DNA of 30,687 nt from NCBI GenBank assembly GCA_030753265.1, contig JASMCQ010000009.1, forward strand, positions 1 to 30,687. The letters are read 5' to 3'. Both the position numbers and the translations under genes were made by a program. How positions within the stretch are numbered: the stretch's first letter is position 1; the number at the start of each line of letters is the position of its first letter. The notes under the pieces were generated by a model. It was given only the letters and a program-made list of their open reading frames with translations, had not been told where the DNA came from and did not search any database. The stretch is from Dehalococcoidia bacterium. GTDB lineage: Bacteria; Chloroflexota; Dehalococcoidia; UBA3495. Of this stretch, positions 13,857-22,306 are shown in pieces.

Positions 13857-14639
13857 CTACAGGCCTGCCGCTGCCGCCGCCCGCCGCATCTCATTGAGGT
13901 ACGTAACGCTGGAGGTCTGGAGCAGGGTGCCGACGTTGCTGTGAAAATACTGGACGCCCATATCGAGGAACTTGGGCACCAGAGCGTCGGGGCAGCTTAC
14001 CCCGGCGATGCGGCCCGCCCCCCGGATGGCCTTGACACCGTTCTCCATCATGGCCTGGACCTCGGGATGGGTCTGCTGGCCGATGTACCCCATCGATTGG
14101 GACAGGTCGCCCGAGCCGATGAAGTACACGTCGACACCCTCCACGGCGAGCAACTCCTCCAGGTTGTCCAGGGCCTCCACCTCTTCCAGCATCAGGCACA
14201 CCAGGGTGTTGCGGTTGGCCTCCTCGGCGTACTGTGCCGTCGAGCCGGTCAGGCCGTAGCCCGCAGGGCGGCCCCGGCTGAAGATTCCCCGGTGCCCCTG
14301 GGGGTGGTACTTAACCGCGTCCACGGCGGCCCGGGCTTCCTCGGCATTGTTGACGTGGGGGACTTGGACCCCCCAGGAGCCCCGGTCCAGAAAGGGCGCG
14401 ATGATCTCCGGTTTGTTGCCGACCGGCCGCACGATGGGGGCGATTCCGGAAAGCTCGGCGGCCCGGATCAAATCCTCAGAGTTATCCACCGTTATGGAGC
14501 CGTGCTCGTTGTCGATCAGAACCCAGTCGAACCCTAGGTAGCCCATCATCTCCACAACCGGAGGGGACGGAAAGGTGATCATGACCCCGAAGACAGCATT
14601 GCCGGATTCCAGCTTTGTTTTGAGGGTATTGTCCCGCAT
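13857..14639 (-). CDS. HpcH/HpaI-family aldolase
   Basis: A 260-residue class II (metal-dependent) pyruvate aldolase of the HpcH/HpaI group, which makes or cleaves 2-keto-3-deoxy acids such as 4-hydroxy-2-oxoheptanedioate or 2-dehydro-3-deoxyglucarate. Signatures: GFDWVLIDNEHGSI, IVRPVGN (catalytic Arg), GVQVPHVNNAEEARAAV, HPQGHRGIFSRGRPAGYG, the metal Glu in CLMLEEVEALDN, and the metal Asp in FIGSGDLSQSMG. ATG 14637-14639 has an ideal AAGGAGG about 5 nt upstream. The frame continues to 14876, but that part does not resemble the family. It stands alone, so the substrate is not inferable. Confidence 0.93.
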   Translation of the reverse strand: MRDNTLKTKLESGNAVFGVMITFPSPPVVEMMGYLGFDWVLIDNEHGSITVDNSEDLIRAAELSGIAPIVRPVGNKPEIIAPFLDRGSWGVQVPHVNNAEEARAAVDAVKYHPQGHRGIFSRGRPAGYGLTGSTAQYAEEANRNTLVCLMLEEVEALDNLEELLAVEGVDVYFIGSGDLSQSMGYIGQQTHPEVQAMMENGVKAIRGAGRIAGVSCPDALVPKFLDMGVQYFHSNVGTLLQTSSVTYLNEMRRAAAAAGL

Positions 14640-14723
14640 GGCGCCTCCTTGATTCAGCTCCCAGATCTGCTTTCGAGCGGGTGGGTCGTGCCGTAAACCC
14701 GGTGAACCAGACACCCGGCCCGT

Positions 14724-14736
14724 GAGTATGATACTC
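14724..14736. promoter_or_regulatory. Palindrome GAGTAT-g-ATACTC upstream of the aldolase
   Basis: A perfect 13-nt inverted repeat with a 1-nt centre, 85 bp upstream of the aldolase ATG. It includes a TATCAT that could be a -10 on the minus strand. Operator-like; the regulator is unknown. Confidence 0.35.
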
Positions 14737-14931
14737 CGGTCCGGGAAAATATGCTCCATGCCGTGCCGGCGGTTGAAGGACTGCTGGGCGCGAGCGAGTG
14801 AACCAAGCCTCATAACACAGCCGCAACCGGTATTTGAGACGTTGATCGGGCATCGATTTTCAGATGTCTCGGCCATACGGTGGGAGAGCGAACGCAGTTG
14901 GCCTGGAGGTCAGAGAAGTGCCCAAAGTCGA

Positions 14932-14960
14932 TTGATTTTCCGGTTTACCGCTGGTAAAAT
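14932..14960 (+). promoter_or_regulatory. Promoter of the GNAT gene with internal palindrome
   Basis: TTGATT (14932-14937), a 17-bp spacer and TAAAAT (14955-14960) form a sigma-70-like promoter. A perfect palindrome TTTACC-gct-GGTAAA (14944-14958) sits in the spacer and overlaps the -10. Bound protein there would block polymerase, so repression is expected. The start codon is 73 nt downstream. Confidence 0.5.
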
Positions 14961-15033
14961 GATGATTATCTGAAAACGTGATACTAGCCACTCAGGGGTC
15001 CGCGGCCTAACTCTTCTCAATCGGGGGGTAAGG

Positions 15034-15615
15034 ATGTTTCCAGAGGTGACCCTGTCGCCCACTACCCGTGAGGACGTTCAGCGGTTGGCGGATTGGCTAG
15101 ACGACCCGGAGGTTAACTCCTCCTGGTACGGCCAAGGTGAAGACGGAGCACCCCTTCACATTGGTTACGCTCCCCGCCAGATTCTCCATACTTCCCAAGC
15201 CGAGTGGGACCACGTCTTCGAAAATGAAGATCGCCAGATATACTCCTTCCACACCTCGGATGGAGCCCACATCGGCGAAGGTCAACTGGTTGTGGAGTGG
15301 CCGCTGCTGGAGGCCCAGGTTTTCATCCTCATCGGCCGCAAAGAATTGTGGCACCACCACTACGGCACCATGGCCCTGATTCATCTGCTGGACCAGGCCT
15401 TTCAGGCCCACGGGCTGCACCGGGTTTGGGCGGACATTCCGGATTACAATGAACACGCCCTACGGATGTTCCGCCACCTGGGCTTCGTTCTGGAGGGCCA
15501 CCTGCGCAAGACCCATCGCAAGGACGGTGAGTGGTACGATTCCTTTGCCATGGGTTTGCTGACCGACGAATACAACCGGCGCCGGTCCCGGCTGATGGGC
15601 AGCGCCTCTGCATAG
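15034..15615 (+). CDS. GNAT-family acetyltransferase (RimJ/RimL-like)
   Basis: A 193-residue N-acetyltransferase that uses acetyl-CoA. Family features: N-terminal LSPTTREDVQRLADWLDDPEV, central beta strands (HIGEGQLVVEWPLLEAQVFILIG), an acetyl-CoA-binding region (HHHYGTMALIHLLDQAF), and the C-terminal DIPDYNEHALRMFRHLGFVLEGHLRK signature typical of RimJ/RimL-type enzymes. ATG 15034 follows GGGGGGTAAGG. The acceptor is unknown; relatives acetylate ribosomal proteins, polyamines or antibiotics. It stands alone and is divergent from the aldolase, with both promoters in the shared region. Confidence 0.9.
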   Translation: MFPEVTLSPTTREDVQRLADWLDDPEVNSSWYGQGEDGAPLHIGYAPRQILHTSQAEWDHVFENEDRQIYSFHTSDGAHIGEGQLVVEWPLLEAQVFILIGRKELWHHHYGTMALIHLLDQAFQAHGLHRVWADIPDYNEHALRMFRHLGFVLEGHLRKTHRKDGEWYDSFAMGLLTDEYNRRRSRLMGSASA

Positions 15616-15780
15616 AATCGAGCCTCCGGGCCCCGGCCCATCCTGGTCCGAGGCCTGGCCCGGTGTGGGGCGTGGCATTGGCTACGGCCCCCTTACCTCC
15701 GCTGGGAAAGCTGTACGAGCGTCAGAAATCTGCACCGCCATGCCCCCTAGTGTTTAGAGTGGGCTTATGAGGAGAGAACG

Positions 15781-16482
15781 ATGCCCGTAATCACCATTAA
15801 CGGCCCGATTGGCAGCGGCCCGGTACCCATCGGACAGATAGTCGCCCAGGAGCTGGAACTCAACTTCGTCGACCGGCTGATCTTCAGGGAGGCCGCCAGG
15901 CTCGTCGGCAAGCCCATGGGAGCGCTGATCGACAAAGAGCAGCGTGTGGTCCGGTTCCGCGACCGGCTGGCCAGCTTCTTGCAGACCATGCTGGAGCGAT
16001 CGGCCATGTCCGGCGTCAGCGGCGAGCCGTACTTCGGACGCGGGATCGAAAGCCTCCCCTCCGAGGCCTACTCGGAACTGACCGGAGAGTCCGCGGTGGC
16101 GACCCTGAAGGTGGCGGACAAGGCATTCATCGAGGCTACCAACACCGTGGTGAAGGACCTGCACCAAAAGGGCAACGTGGTGATCCTGGGCAGAGGAGCC
16201 AACGTCATCCTGGCAGACACCCCGGGCGTCATCCACGTGGGCCTGCTGGCTCCCCTGGAAGTCAGGGCGCAGACCTTGATGGAGCGGGAGCATCTGGACC
16301 TCGAAGAAGCAAAGGAATATGCGGAAGAGCTGGAGCAGGCCAGGGTGGCCTTCTTCCGGAAGTTTTTCAAGGCGCATCCCAACGACCCGAACCTGTACCA
16401 CATAATGTTGAACATGGGCAAGTTGCAGCACCAGACCGCCGCTGAAATCATCGTCCACGCCGCCGGGGACCTGGCGCATTGA
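15781..16482 (+). CDS. Cytidylate kinase-like family protein
   Basis: A 233-residue P-loop protein of the cytidylate-kinase-like family, distinct from Cmk. It opens with ITINGPIGSGPVPIGQIVAQELELNFVDRLIFREAARLVG. The family's glycine loop is normally GSGGREIA, without the Walker Lys, and here reads GPIGSGPVPIG. Further signatures are VVILGRGANVILADTPGVIHVGLLAPLEVRAQTLM and YHIMLNMGKL near the end. A nucleotide-binding role is likely, but the substrate is unknown. ATG 15781 follows GAGGAGAG. It is 76 bp from the rhomboid gene on the same strand, with no firm link. Confidence 0.85.
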   Translation: MPVITINGPIGSGPVPIGQIVAQELELNFVDRLIFREAARLVGKPMGALIDKEQRVVRFRDRLASFLQTMLERSAMSGVSGEPYFGRGIESLPSEAYSELTGESAVATLKVADKAFIEATNTVVKDLHQKGNVVILGRGANVILADTPGVIHVGLLAPLEVRAQTLMEREHLDLEEAKEYAEELEQARVAFFRKFFKAHPNDPNLYHIMLNMGKLQHQTAAEIIVHAAGDLAH

Positions 16483-16558
16483 GGTCCCTCAGGTGCGCCG
16501 GCCGTCACCTGATTATTATCTGCCCGTCCCGGTGTAGCCCCCGCGGGCCGGTCTTTCG

Positions 16559-17470
16559 TTGATCCCCTTCGCCGACGCCGACGTTGAGCGCCGTTCCTTT
16601 CCCGTGGTCAACGTGGTGCTCATCGGCCTCAACGCTTTGGTATTCCTCTACGAGTTGCAGCTCGGCGGGCTTGCCTTGCTGGGCGGCGGCGGCGACCTGG
16701 ACGTCACCGGCTTCTTCCTCAAATGGGGGTTTATCTCAAATGAGTTGACGCAGGGGGTGGCTTGTACCCATCAGTGGCTGGCCATAAACCCTCTGCGAGT
16801 CCAAGAATTCTGCCCGCAATTGCCGGCGGAGTTCCTCACAAGCCCCGAAAGCAAGCTGCCCGTGTTTGGCCCGGTCGGCGGCTTCTTTTTGCAAAATATC
16901 GACTCGCCCCTTCCCACCTGGGGCACTCTTGTCTCCTACATGTTCATTCACGGTGGCTTCTTTCACTTTGCCGGTAACATGGCGTTCTTGTGGGTCCTGG
17001 GCGATAACATCGAAAACCGCTTGGGTCACGTAAAATACCTGCTGTTTTTCCTCGTGACCGGCGTCGCCGCCGCCCTGAGCCAGATGGCCATAGACCCCCA
17101 CTCGCAGTCACCGCTGATCGGGGCCAGTGGGGCTGTTTCAGGCGTGGTCGGGGCGTACTTGCTGCTATATCCCTACAATCGCATCAGAGCCCTGGTAATT
17201 TTCTACTTCATCACGGTGGTCGAGGTTCGGGCTCTGATCTTGCTGGGGCTGTGGTCCCTTTGGCAACTGATCCAAGCTCTCTTCTCATTGGGCCTATCGA
17301 ACGCCGTCAACGTTGCGTTCTTCGCCCACGTGGGAGGTGTCTTGGCCGGCGTGGTGATCATCGCCGTTTACAAGCTGCTCACCCGCCAGCCCATCTGGCC
17401 GTCGCGCCAGCGCGACCAGCGCCGTCAGCCGTGGGACTACTGGTACCGGGCCGGGCGAGGACCCGACTGA
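16559..17470 (+). CDS. Rhomboid-family intramembrane serine protease
   Basis: A 303-residue membrane protease. The catalytic dyad is visible: Ser190 in GASGAVSG and His257 in FFAHVGG. The TM2 region has HGGFFHFAGN and is followed by WVLGDNIENRLGH. The loop between the first two helices is long (about 85 residues) and holds two Cys (VACTHQ and EFCPQ) that could form a disulfide. The start is TTG 16559-16561. An in-frame TAG at 16535-16537 and no other usual start codon force this choice, although no ribosome-binding site is apparent. The C-terminus is basic and soluble. The substrate is unknown. Confidence 0.92.
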   Translation: MIPFADADVERRSFPVVNVVLIGLNALVFLYELQLGGLALLGGGGDLDVTGFFLKWGFISNELTQGVACTHQWLAINPLRVQEFCPQLPAEFLTSPESKLPVFGPVGGFFLQNIDSPLPTWGTLVSYMFIHGGFFHFAGNMAFLWVLGDNIENRLGHVKYLLFFLVTGVAAALSQMAIDPHSQSPLIGASGAVSGVVGAYLLLYPYNRIRALVIFYFITVVEVRALILLGLWSLWQLIQALFSLGLSNAVNVAFFAHVGGVLAGVVIIAVYKLLTRQPIWPSRQRDQRRQPWDYWYRAGRGPD

Positions 17471-17763
17471 AGAGTTGCTTCCGGCATTCCCTGATCCGGA
17501 CCAGAAGGGCCAAACCCTTCGACGCTGTGCGGCCGCCGGCCCAGTGACTTATCAAGATACCTCCTGTTGCGAGCGTAAACGCTTCCCCCCGCTGCGGCCG
17601 GCGTGGCGTCGGCGGCTGGAACCGGACCATGGCCGGAGACCCCCGGAGATCCAATGAATCCGGCTGGCTTGACGATAAGCATTGGTTGGGGTGTGGGTAC
17701 CCTGTTCTCCTGTGGGCAGTTGGCGCAAACTAAACTGTAAACTGTGAACGTGCTGGCGGTGGT
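17471..17763 (+). other. Intergenic region before the hybrid kinase
   Basis: No gene. Near 17728-17752 three aaact words occur in close series, just before the kinase. The kinase ATG at 17764 has only a weak GGTGGT site. No clear promoter or terminator. Confidence 0.35.
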
Positions 17764-19284
17764 ATGCCTGAAAGAACCCAAGCCGAATGGGGCCGATTCC
17801 TGACCCAACTCCTCGACTCCCTGCCAGATCCAGCTATGGTTACCGACCTGCAGGGCACCATTGAGTTGGCGAATAACAAGATGCTGCAGATGACGGGCTT
17901 GCAGCGAGAGCAAGTCATTGGGCAAGAATTCCCCTATCCCTGGCTGATGCGGCCCGGCAAGACGAACGGGAGTGCTCCCGTTGACCGGGCCTGGCAATTC
18001 GAGGCTACCACCGGTGTAGAGGGCGCCGTAACTGACGCCGAGGGCAATCGCCGCAATCTCACCTTCAGCATCACCCCTTTGGGGAGCGATGACGGCCAGC
18101 CCGAGCACTTGCTTAGCGTCGGCCACGACCCCACCCCGCAAGAGAGAGCCGAGGAGGCGTACCAGGCGGAGAAGAGGAACGCGGTGAGCCGGCTCGCTTC
18201 CGGAGTGGCCCACGACATCAACAACAACCTGGCGGTGATCCTTGGCTACGCTGAATTCCTGCTTGGTAAGTCGGGGAGGCTGGATCGCGGCGAGCGGAGC
18301 GCCCTGGACGCCATTCAGGAGCAGGCCCAAGAGTGCGCCGAGACGGTCCGGCGGATCGAACTGTTTGCCCGGCCCGTCCCCCGGGGCACCTTCACCCTCC
18401 TCTCAGTGAACGACGTGATCCGAGCTGTTGTCGAATTGACCGAACCGCTCCGGATGTTCGACGCCGGCCAAAGTGGGACCGGCATTCGGCTCGAAACTGA
18501 CCTTCACACGGTACCGCCGGTCCAGGCGCATCTGGGAGACCTGAGAGAAGCATTGACCAATCTGATCGACAATGCGGTGGCTGCGGTGCCCGATGGGGGT
18601 CTGGTCACCTTGCGGTCCAGGCTTTTCGCCGGAGAGGTGGCCGTGGAGGTGGCGGATAACGGCACCGGGATCGACCCCCAGCATCTCGGGCGTATCTTCG
18701 ATCCCTTCTTCACCACCAAGGGCCCGTCTAGCTCCGGTTTGGGTTTGAGCATCGCCTACAATCTGGTGACGCAGCAAGGCGGCACACTGTTGGTGGATAG
18801 CGAGTTGGGAAAAGGGACGACGTTCACCCTCCGGCTCCCCGCGGCCCAAACCGACCGGTCGCCTGTTTCCAGGGTCAGGGAACCACGGGTGCAGCGACGC
18901 TACCTTGAGGTGTTGGTGGTGGACGATGAGCCGCTGGTGGCCGGAATGCTCCAGACCCTTCTGGAATCCGTCGGCCACCGGGCAGCCATCTGCTTGAGCG
19001 GCCTGGAAGCGGTAGATACGTTCCAGGCCCACGAATTCGACCTGGCAATTGTCGACCTGGCGATGCCGGAGATTGATGGCTGGGAAGTGTCCAGGCGCAT
19101 GAATCAGGCTCGCCCCGGTGTCCCGATCATTGTGGCCACCGGCTGGAATATGCGGGTCGAAGACGGCGAGGAACGCGGCGCCAAAGTCAGCGCGGTGCTC
19201 AAGAAGCCCTTTGGCCTGGACGAGTTGATCGGTGCGATCGCGACGGTCATCAATCCGTCTCCGGCAGGTGCCTCGCAGCGTTAG
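17764..19284 (+). CDS. Hybrid sensor histidine kinase (PAS-HisKA-HATPase-REC)
   Basis: A 506-residue cytoplasmic hybrid kinase without membrane segments. Domains: PAS (about 10-125), HisKA with His150 in SGVAHDINNNLAVILGYAEFLL, HATPase with Asn270 (LTNLIDNAVAAV), G1 DNGTGID (298-304), DPFFTTK (313-319) and G2 GLGLSI (325-330). A C-terminal receiver follows with acidic DDE (387-389), phospho-acceptor Asp431 (VDLAMPEIDGW), Thr459 and Lys481 (KKPF). It would sense a cytoplasmic cue through PAS and relay phosphate internally. No separate response regulator with an output domain is adjacent, so the target is unknown. Confidence 0.95.
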   Translation: MPERTQAEWGRFLTQLLDSLPDPAMVTDLQGTIELANNKMLQMTGLQREQVIGQEFPYPWLMRPGKTNGSAPVDRAWQFEATTGVEGAVTDAEGNRRNLTFSITPLGSDDGQPEHLLSVGHDPTPQERAEEAYQAEKRNAVSRLASGVAHDINNNLAVILGYAEFLLGKSGRLDRGERSALDAIQEQAQECAETVRRIELFARPVPRGTFTLLSVNDVIRAVVELTEPLRMFDAGQSGTGIRLETDLHTVPPVQAHLGDLREALTNLIDNAVAAVPDGGLVTLRSRLFAGEVAVEVADNGTGIDPQHLGRIFDPFFTTKGPSSSGLGLSIAYNLVTQQGGTLLVDSELGKGTTFTLRLPAAQTDRSPVSRVREPRVQRRYLEVLVVDDEPLVAGMLQTLLESVGHRAAICLSGLEAVDTFQAHEFDLAIVDLAMPEIDGWEVSRRMNQARPGVPIIVATGWNMRVEDGEERGAKVSAVLKKPFGLDELIGAIATVINPSPAGASQR

Positions 19285-19609
19285 CCCGCCGCGTTAGATA
19301 ATTCCGGCCGGAAATGGGCCGCCGGGGGGGCGTCAGCGGTAGTCCCGTCGCTTCCCAGCAGGCGGCCCCTGGCCCGCTCCCGGCGCGGGTCGACGGAAAC
19401 CGCCCCCACCGCCGGGTGCGGATATGGCTGGGCGTGGGGCTGCGCCACGGGCACGGACGAACGCCCATCGGACAGCCCGCCGCGACTGGGCGGCCTCCTC
19501 TCCCGGCACTCGTTGCGCCCCCTCCACTAGCTGATCTCGGATTGTGGTAACATGTTCCGAAGACTCCCTGCCATCGTGCCGGGAGTCACTTTGGCCATGG
19601 AGGCAGCGA
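19285..19609 (+). other. Intergenic region with a hairpin before the molybdenum hydroxylase gene
   Basis: No gene supported. A perfect palindrome, ttccggccggaa (19302-19313), follows the kinase stop. A 7-bp inverted repeat, gactccc (19562-19568) / gggagtc (19581-19587) with a 12-nt loop, lies 22 bp before the next ATG. It could be an operator or leader hairpin. No clear promoter. Confidence 0.4.
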
Positions 19610-21922
19610 ATGCCGGACTATGAACCCAACATGGTCTTATCCACTCAGGAATTCAGGGTGGTGGGCAGCAGTCCCATCCGACCCGATGGCGCCGATAAAG
19701 TTACGGGCCGAGCCCGTTTTGGAATAGATGCCAGCCTTCCCGGAATGCTGCAAGCCAAGATACTTCGTAGCCCCCACGCCCACGCCCGGATAAAGTCCAT
19801 CGACACCAGCCGGGCCAAGGCGCTGCCCGGAGTTCACGCGGTAATTACCGCCGCCGATTTCCCCGAGGTCTCGGGCCGGGTGGCGGACTTGGCCGAAGGG
19901 TCGATACACAACATGGGGTTCCTGAGCAGGAACATCATGGCTCGGGAGAAAGCGCTCTACAAAGGTCATGCGATCGCGGCGGTGGCGGCAACCAATCTGC
20001 ATGTCGCGGCGGAGGCGCTGGCCCTCATCGACGTGGACTACGAGGTCCTCACGCCGGTCATGAACGCCCAGGAGGCCATGAAAGGCGGGGCGCCCCTCCT
20101 GCACGAGCGGCTCGCCAGCTTGACCAACCCGGCGGTGCGGCCGGGGGGGGTCATGGACGATGACGACCCCAGCGAGGGCTCCAACATCGCCAACCACTTC
20201 GAGTTCCGCCTGGGAGACGTGGCGAAAGGGTTCGCGGAGGCCGACGTTATCGTTCAGCATGAGACCTCCACCTCGGCCGTGCACCAGGGGTACATCGAGC
20301 CCCATACCGGCACCGCCATGTGGCAATCCGACGGCAGCCTGATCATCTGGTCCAGCACCCAGGGCCACTTCACCGTACGGGAGATGACCGGCCGGCTCCT
20401 GGGTATTCCCGCCTCCAAGATCAAGGTCATCCCCATGGAGGTCGGAGGCGGGTTCGGCGCCAAGGGCATCATCTACGTGGAGCCGGTGGCGACCGTCCTG
20501 GCGCGCCTGACCGGGCGCCCGGTGAGGGTGACCATGACCCGGACGGAGGTGTTCGAGTCTTCGGGGCCGACCTCCGCCAGCCACATAAAAGTCAAGCTCG
20601 GCGCCACCAAAGAAGGGAAGCTCGTCGCGGCGGAGGCCGAGCTGATATACGAGGCCGGGGCCTTTCCGGGTTCGCCGGCGGTCCCCGGCTGCGTTTGCAT
20701 GATGTCGGCCTACGATATCCCCAACGCCCGCCTGGAAGGGTACGACGTGGTGGTGAACACGCCCAAGTCGGCGGCCTACCGGGCCCCCGGTTCTCCGGTC
20801 TCCGCCTTCGCCATGGAGACCGCCATCGACAAGCTGTGCGAGAAGCTGGGGATGGACCCGCTGGATTTCCGTCTGCTCAACAGCTCCAAGGAAGGAACCC
20901 GCCAGGTCACCGGTCCGGTGTTCCCCCGCATCGGCTTTATCGAAACCCTGCAGGCGGCCAAAGCTCACCCCCACTACTCAGCGCCTCTGGAAGGGCCCAA
21001 CCGGGGTAGGGGCGTGGCCAGCGGCTACTGGCGCAACAACACCGGTCCGTCCAGTGTCCTGGTTATCGTCAATTCCGATGGAACCGTTAGCCTGGTGGAG
21101 GGCTCTGTCGACCTTAGCGGCACCAGGACGACCCTGGCGCAACAGCTCGCCGAAGTCCTGGGAATCCAGGTTGAGGATGTAAGGCCCGCGGTGGCGGACA
21201 CCGATTCCATTGGCTTTACTTCCAACAGCGGGGGAAGCGGCGCCACTTTCAAGACTGGGTGGGCCGTGCACCATGCCGGCGAGGACGTGAAACGGCAGAT
21301 GATCCAGAGGGCCGCGAAGGTCTGGGAGATCCCGGAGGAAGACGTGGAGTACCGGGATGGCGTCCTCCGGCACAAGTCCGACCCGGAACTGCAACTGACC
21401 TTCAAGCAAGTAGCGGGCCGGCAGAACGGCACCGGCGGTCCCATCACGGGACGGGCCGGCGTCAACCCCGGGGGCGTGGGGCCGGCCCTGGCAACCCACA
21501 TCGTGGACGTGGAGGTGGACCCGGAGACCGGCAAGGTGTCGATCCTCCGCTATACCGCCCTCCAAGATGTTGGCAAGGCGGTCCACCCCGATATCGTCGC
21601 CGGACAAATACAGGGGGGAGCCACCCAGGGCATCGGTTGGGCGCTCAATGAAGAGTATTACTTCAACAATCAGGGCGCCATGATGAACAGCACCTTCCTG
21701 GACTATCGGATGCCCACCAGCTTGGACCTCCCCATGATCGACACGGTCATCGTCGAGGTTGCCAACCCCGGCCATCCCTACGGTGTGCGGGGTGTGGGTG
21801 AAGTGCCCATCGTCCCGCCGATGGCGGCGATATCCAACGCCATCCACCGGGCGGTCGGAGTCCGGATGAACCGATTGCCCATGAGTCCTGGCCGGGTCCT
21901 CGAAGCCCTCTGGGAGAAGTAA
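19610..21922 (+). CDS. Xanthine dehydrogenase-family molybdopterin-binding large subunit
   Basis: A 770-residue molybdenum hydroxylase large subunit (XDH/CoxL family), carrying the Mo-molybdopterin site for substrate hydroxylation with water as oxygen source. Motifs: RPDGADKVTGRARFGID near the start, LRSPHAHARIKSID, GGGFGAK (279-285), AYRAPG (389-394) and the C-terminal GVRGVGEVP with catalytic Glu731. It lacks the AYRCSFR motif of true form-I CO dehydrogenase, so an aldehyde, purine or N-heterocycle substrate is more likely. ATG 19610 follows GGAGG by 6 nt. The FAD and [2Fe-2S] subunits are not adjacent. It is followed 31 bp later by a MoaD-like gene. Confidence 0.94.
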   Translation: MPDYEPNMVLSTQEFRVVGSSPIRPDGADKVTGRARFGIDASLPGMLQAKILRSPHAHARIKSIDTSRAKALPGVHAVITAADFPEVSGRVADLAEGSIHNMGFLSRNIMAREKALYKGHAIAAVAATNLHVAAEALALIDVDYEVLTPVMNAQEAMKGGAPLLHERLASLTNPAVRPGGVMDDDDPSEGSNIANHFEFRLGDVAKGFAEADVIVQHETSTSAVHQGYIEPHTGTAMWQSDGSLIIWSSTQGHFTVREMTGRLLGIPASKIKVIPMEVGGGFGAKGIIYVEPVATVLARLTGRPVRVTMTRTEVFESSGPTSASHIKVKLGATKEGKLVAAEAELIYEAGAFPGSPAVPGCVCMMSAYDIPNARLEGYDVVVNTPKSAAYRAPGSPVSAFAMETAIDKLCEKLGMDPLDFRLLNSSKEGTRQVTGPVFPRIGFIETLQAAKAHPHYSAPLEGPNRGRGVASGYWRNNTGPSSVLVIVNSDGTVSLVEGSVDLSGTRTTLAQQLAEVLGIQVEDVRPAVADTDSIGFTSNSGGSGATFKTGWAVHHAGEDVKRQMIQRAAKVWEIPEEDVEYRDGVLRHKSDPELQLTFKQVAGRQNGTGGPITGRAGVNPGGVGPALATHIVDVEVDPETGKVSILRYTALQDVGKAVHPDIVAGQIQGGATQGIGWALNEEYYFNNQGAMMNSTFLDYRMPTSLDLPMIDTVIVEVANPGHPYGVRGVGEVPIVPPMAAISNAIHRAVGVRMNRLPMSPGRVLEALWEK

Positions 21923-21953
21923 GGTACCGGCACAACTATATATAGGCGGCCAC

Positions 21954-22229
21954 ATGGCGGAAGTATGGATCCCTCCTCGAATGCAAAGCCTGACCGGAGG
22001 GCGAAAGACAGTCCAAATAGCTGGCGAAACGGTCCGGCAGATAGTCAACAACCTGGAGAAGGAGTTCCCTGGGACCAAGGCCTGGCTCTGCGATGAAGAT
22101 CTGGACGATCTCATGCTGGGTATTGCGGTAATTGTCGATGGCGAGAGCAGCCAGTTGGGGTTACTCGAGCCGGTCAAGGAAAGCAGCGAGGTCCATTTCA
22201 TTCCCGCTCTCGGCGGCGGAGCGGCGTAA
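21954..22229 (+). CDS. MoaD/ThiS-family ubiquitin-like protein with residues after the glycines
   Basis: A 91-residue beta-grasp protein of the MoaD/ThiS family. Such proteins carry sulfur as a C-terminal Gly-Gly thiocarboxylate, for example for molybdopterin synthesis. Family features: EVWIPPRMQSLTGG, VRQIVNNLEKEFPG, IAVIVDGESSQ, VKESSEVHFIPALGGG. It ends GGGAA rather than GG, so two residues follow the glycines and would have to be removed before activation. The position after a molybdenum hydroxylase supports a cofactor link. The upstream site (AGGCGG) is weak. Confidence 0.82.
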   Translation: MAEVWIPPRMQSLTGGRKTVQIAGETVRQIVNNLEKEFPGTKAWLCDEDLDDLMLGIAVIVDGESSQLGLLEPVKESSEVHFIPALGGGAA

Positions 22230-22306
22230 CTCGGCGGCCGGTGTGCTGTTTCGTAAATTGCTTTCCGCCGCCGATCCTGCGACATTCCCTACCCACCAAC
22301 GTCTTT

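Noticed and set aside
14640..14876. N-terminal extension of the aldolase
   Set aside because: It does not resemble HpcH/HpaI proteins, and an ideal AAGGAGG precedes ATG 14637-14639.
19637..20974. 445-codon open frame antisense to the molybdenum hydroxylase gene
   Set aside because: Shadow of a gene with secure motifs. The composition is unlike protein and no ribosome site is present.
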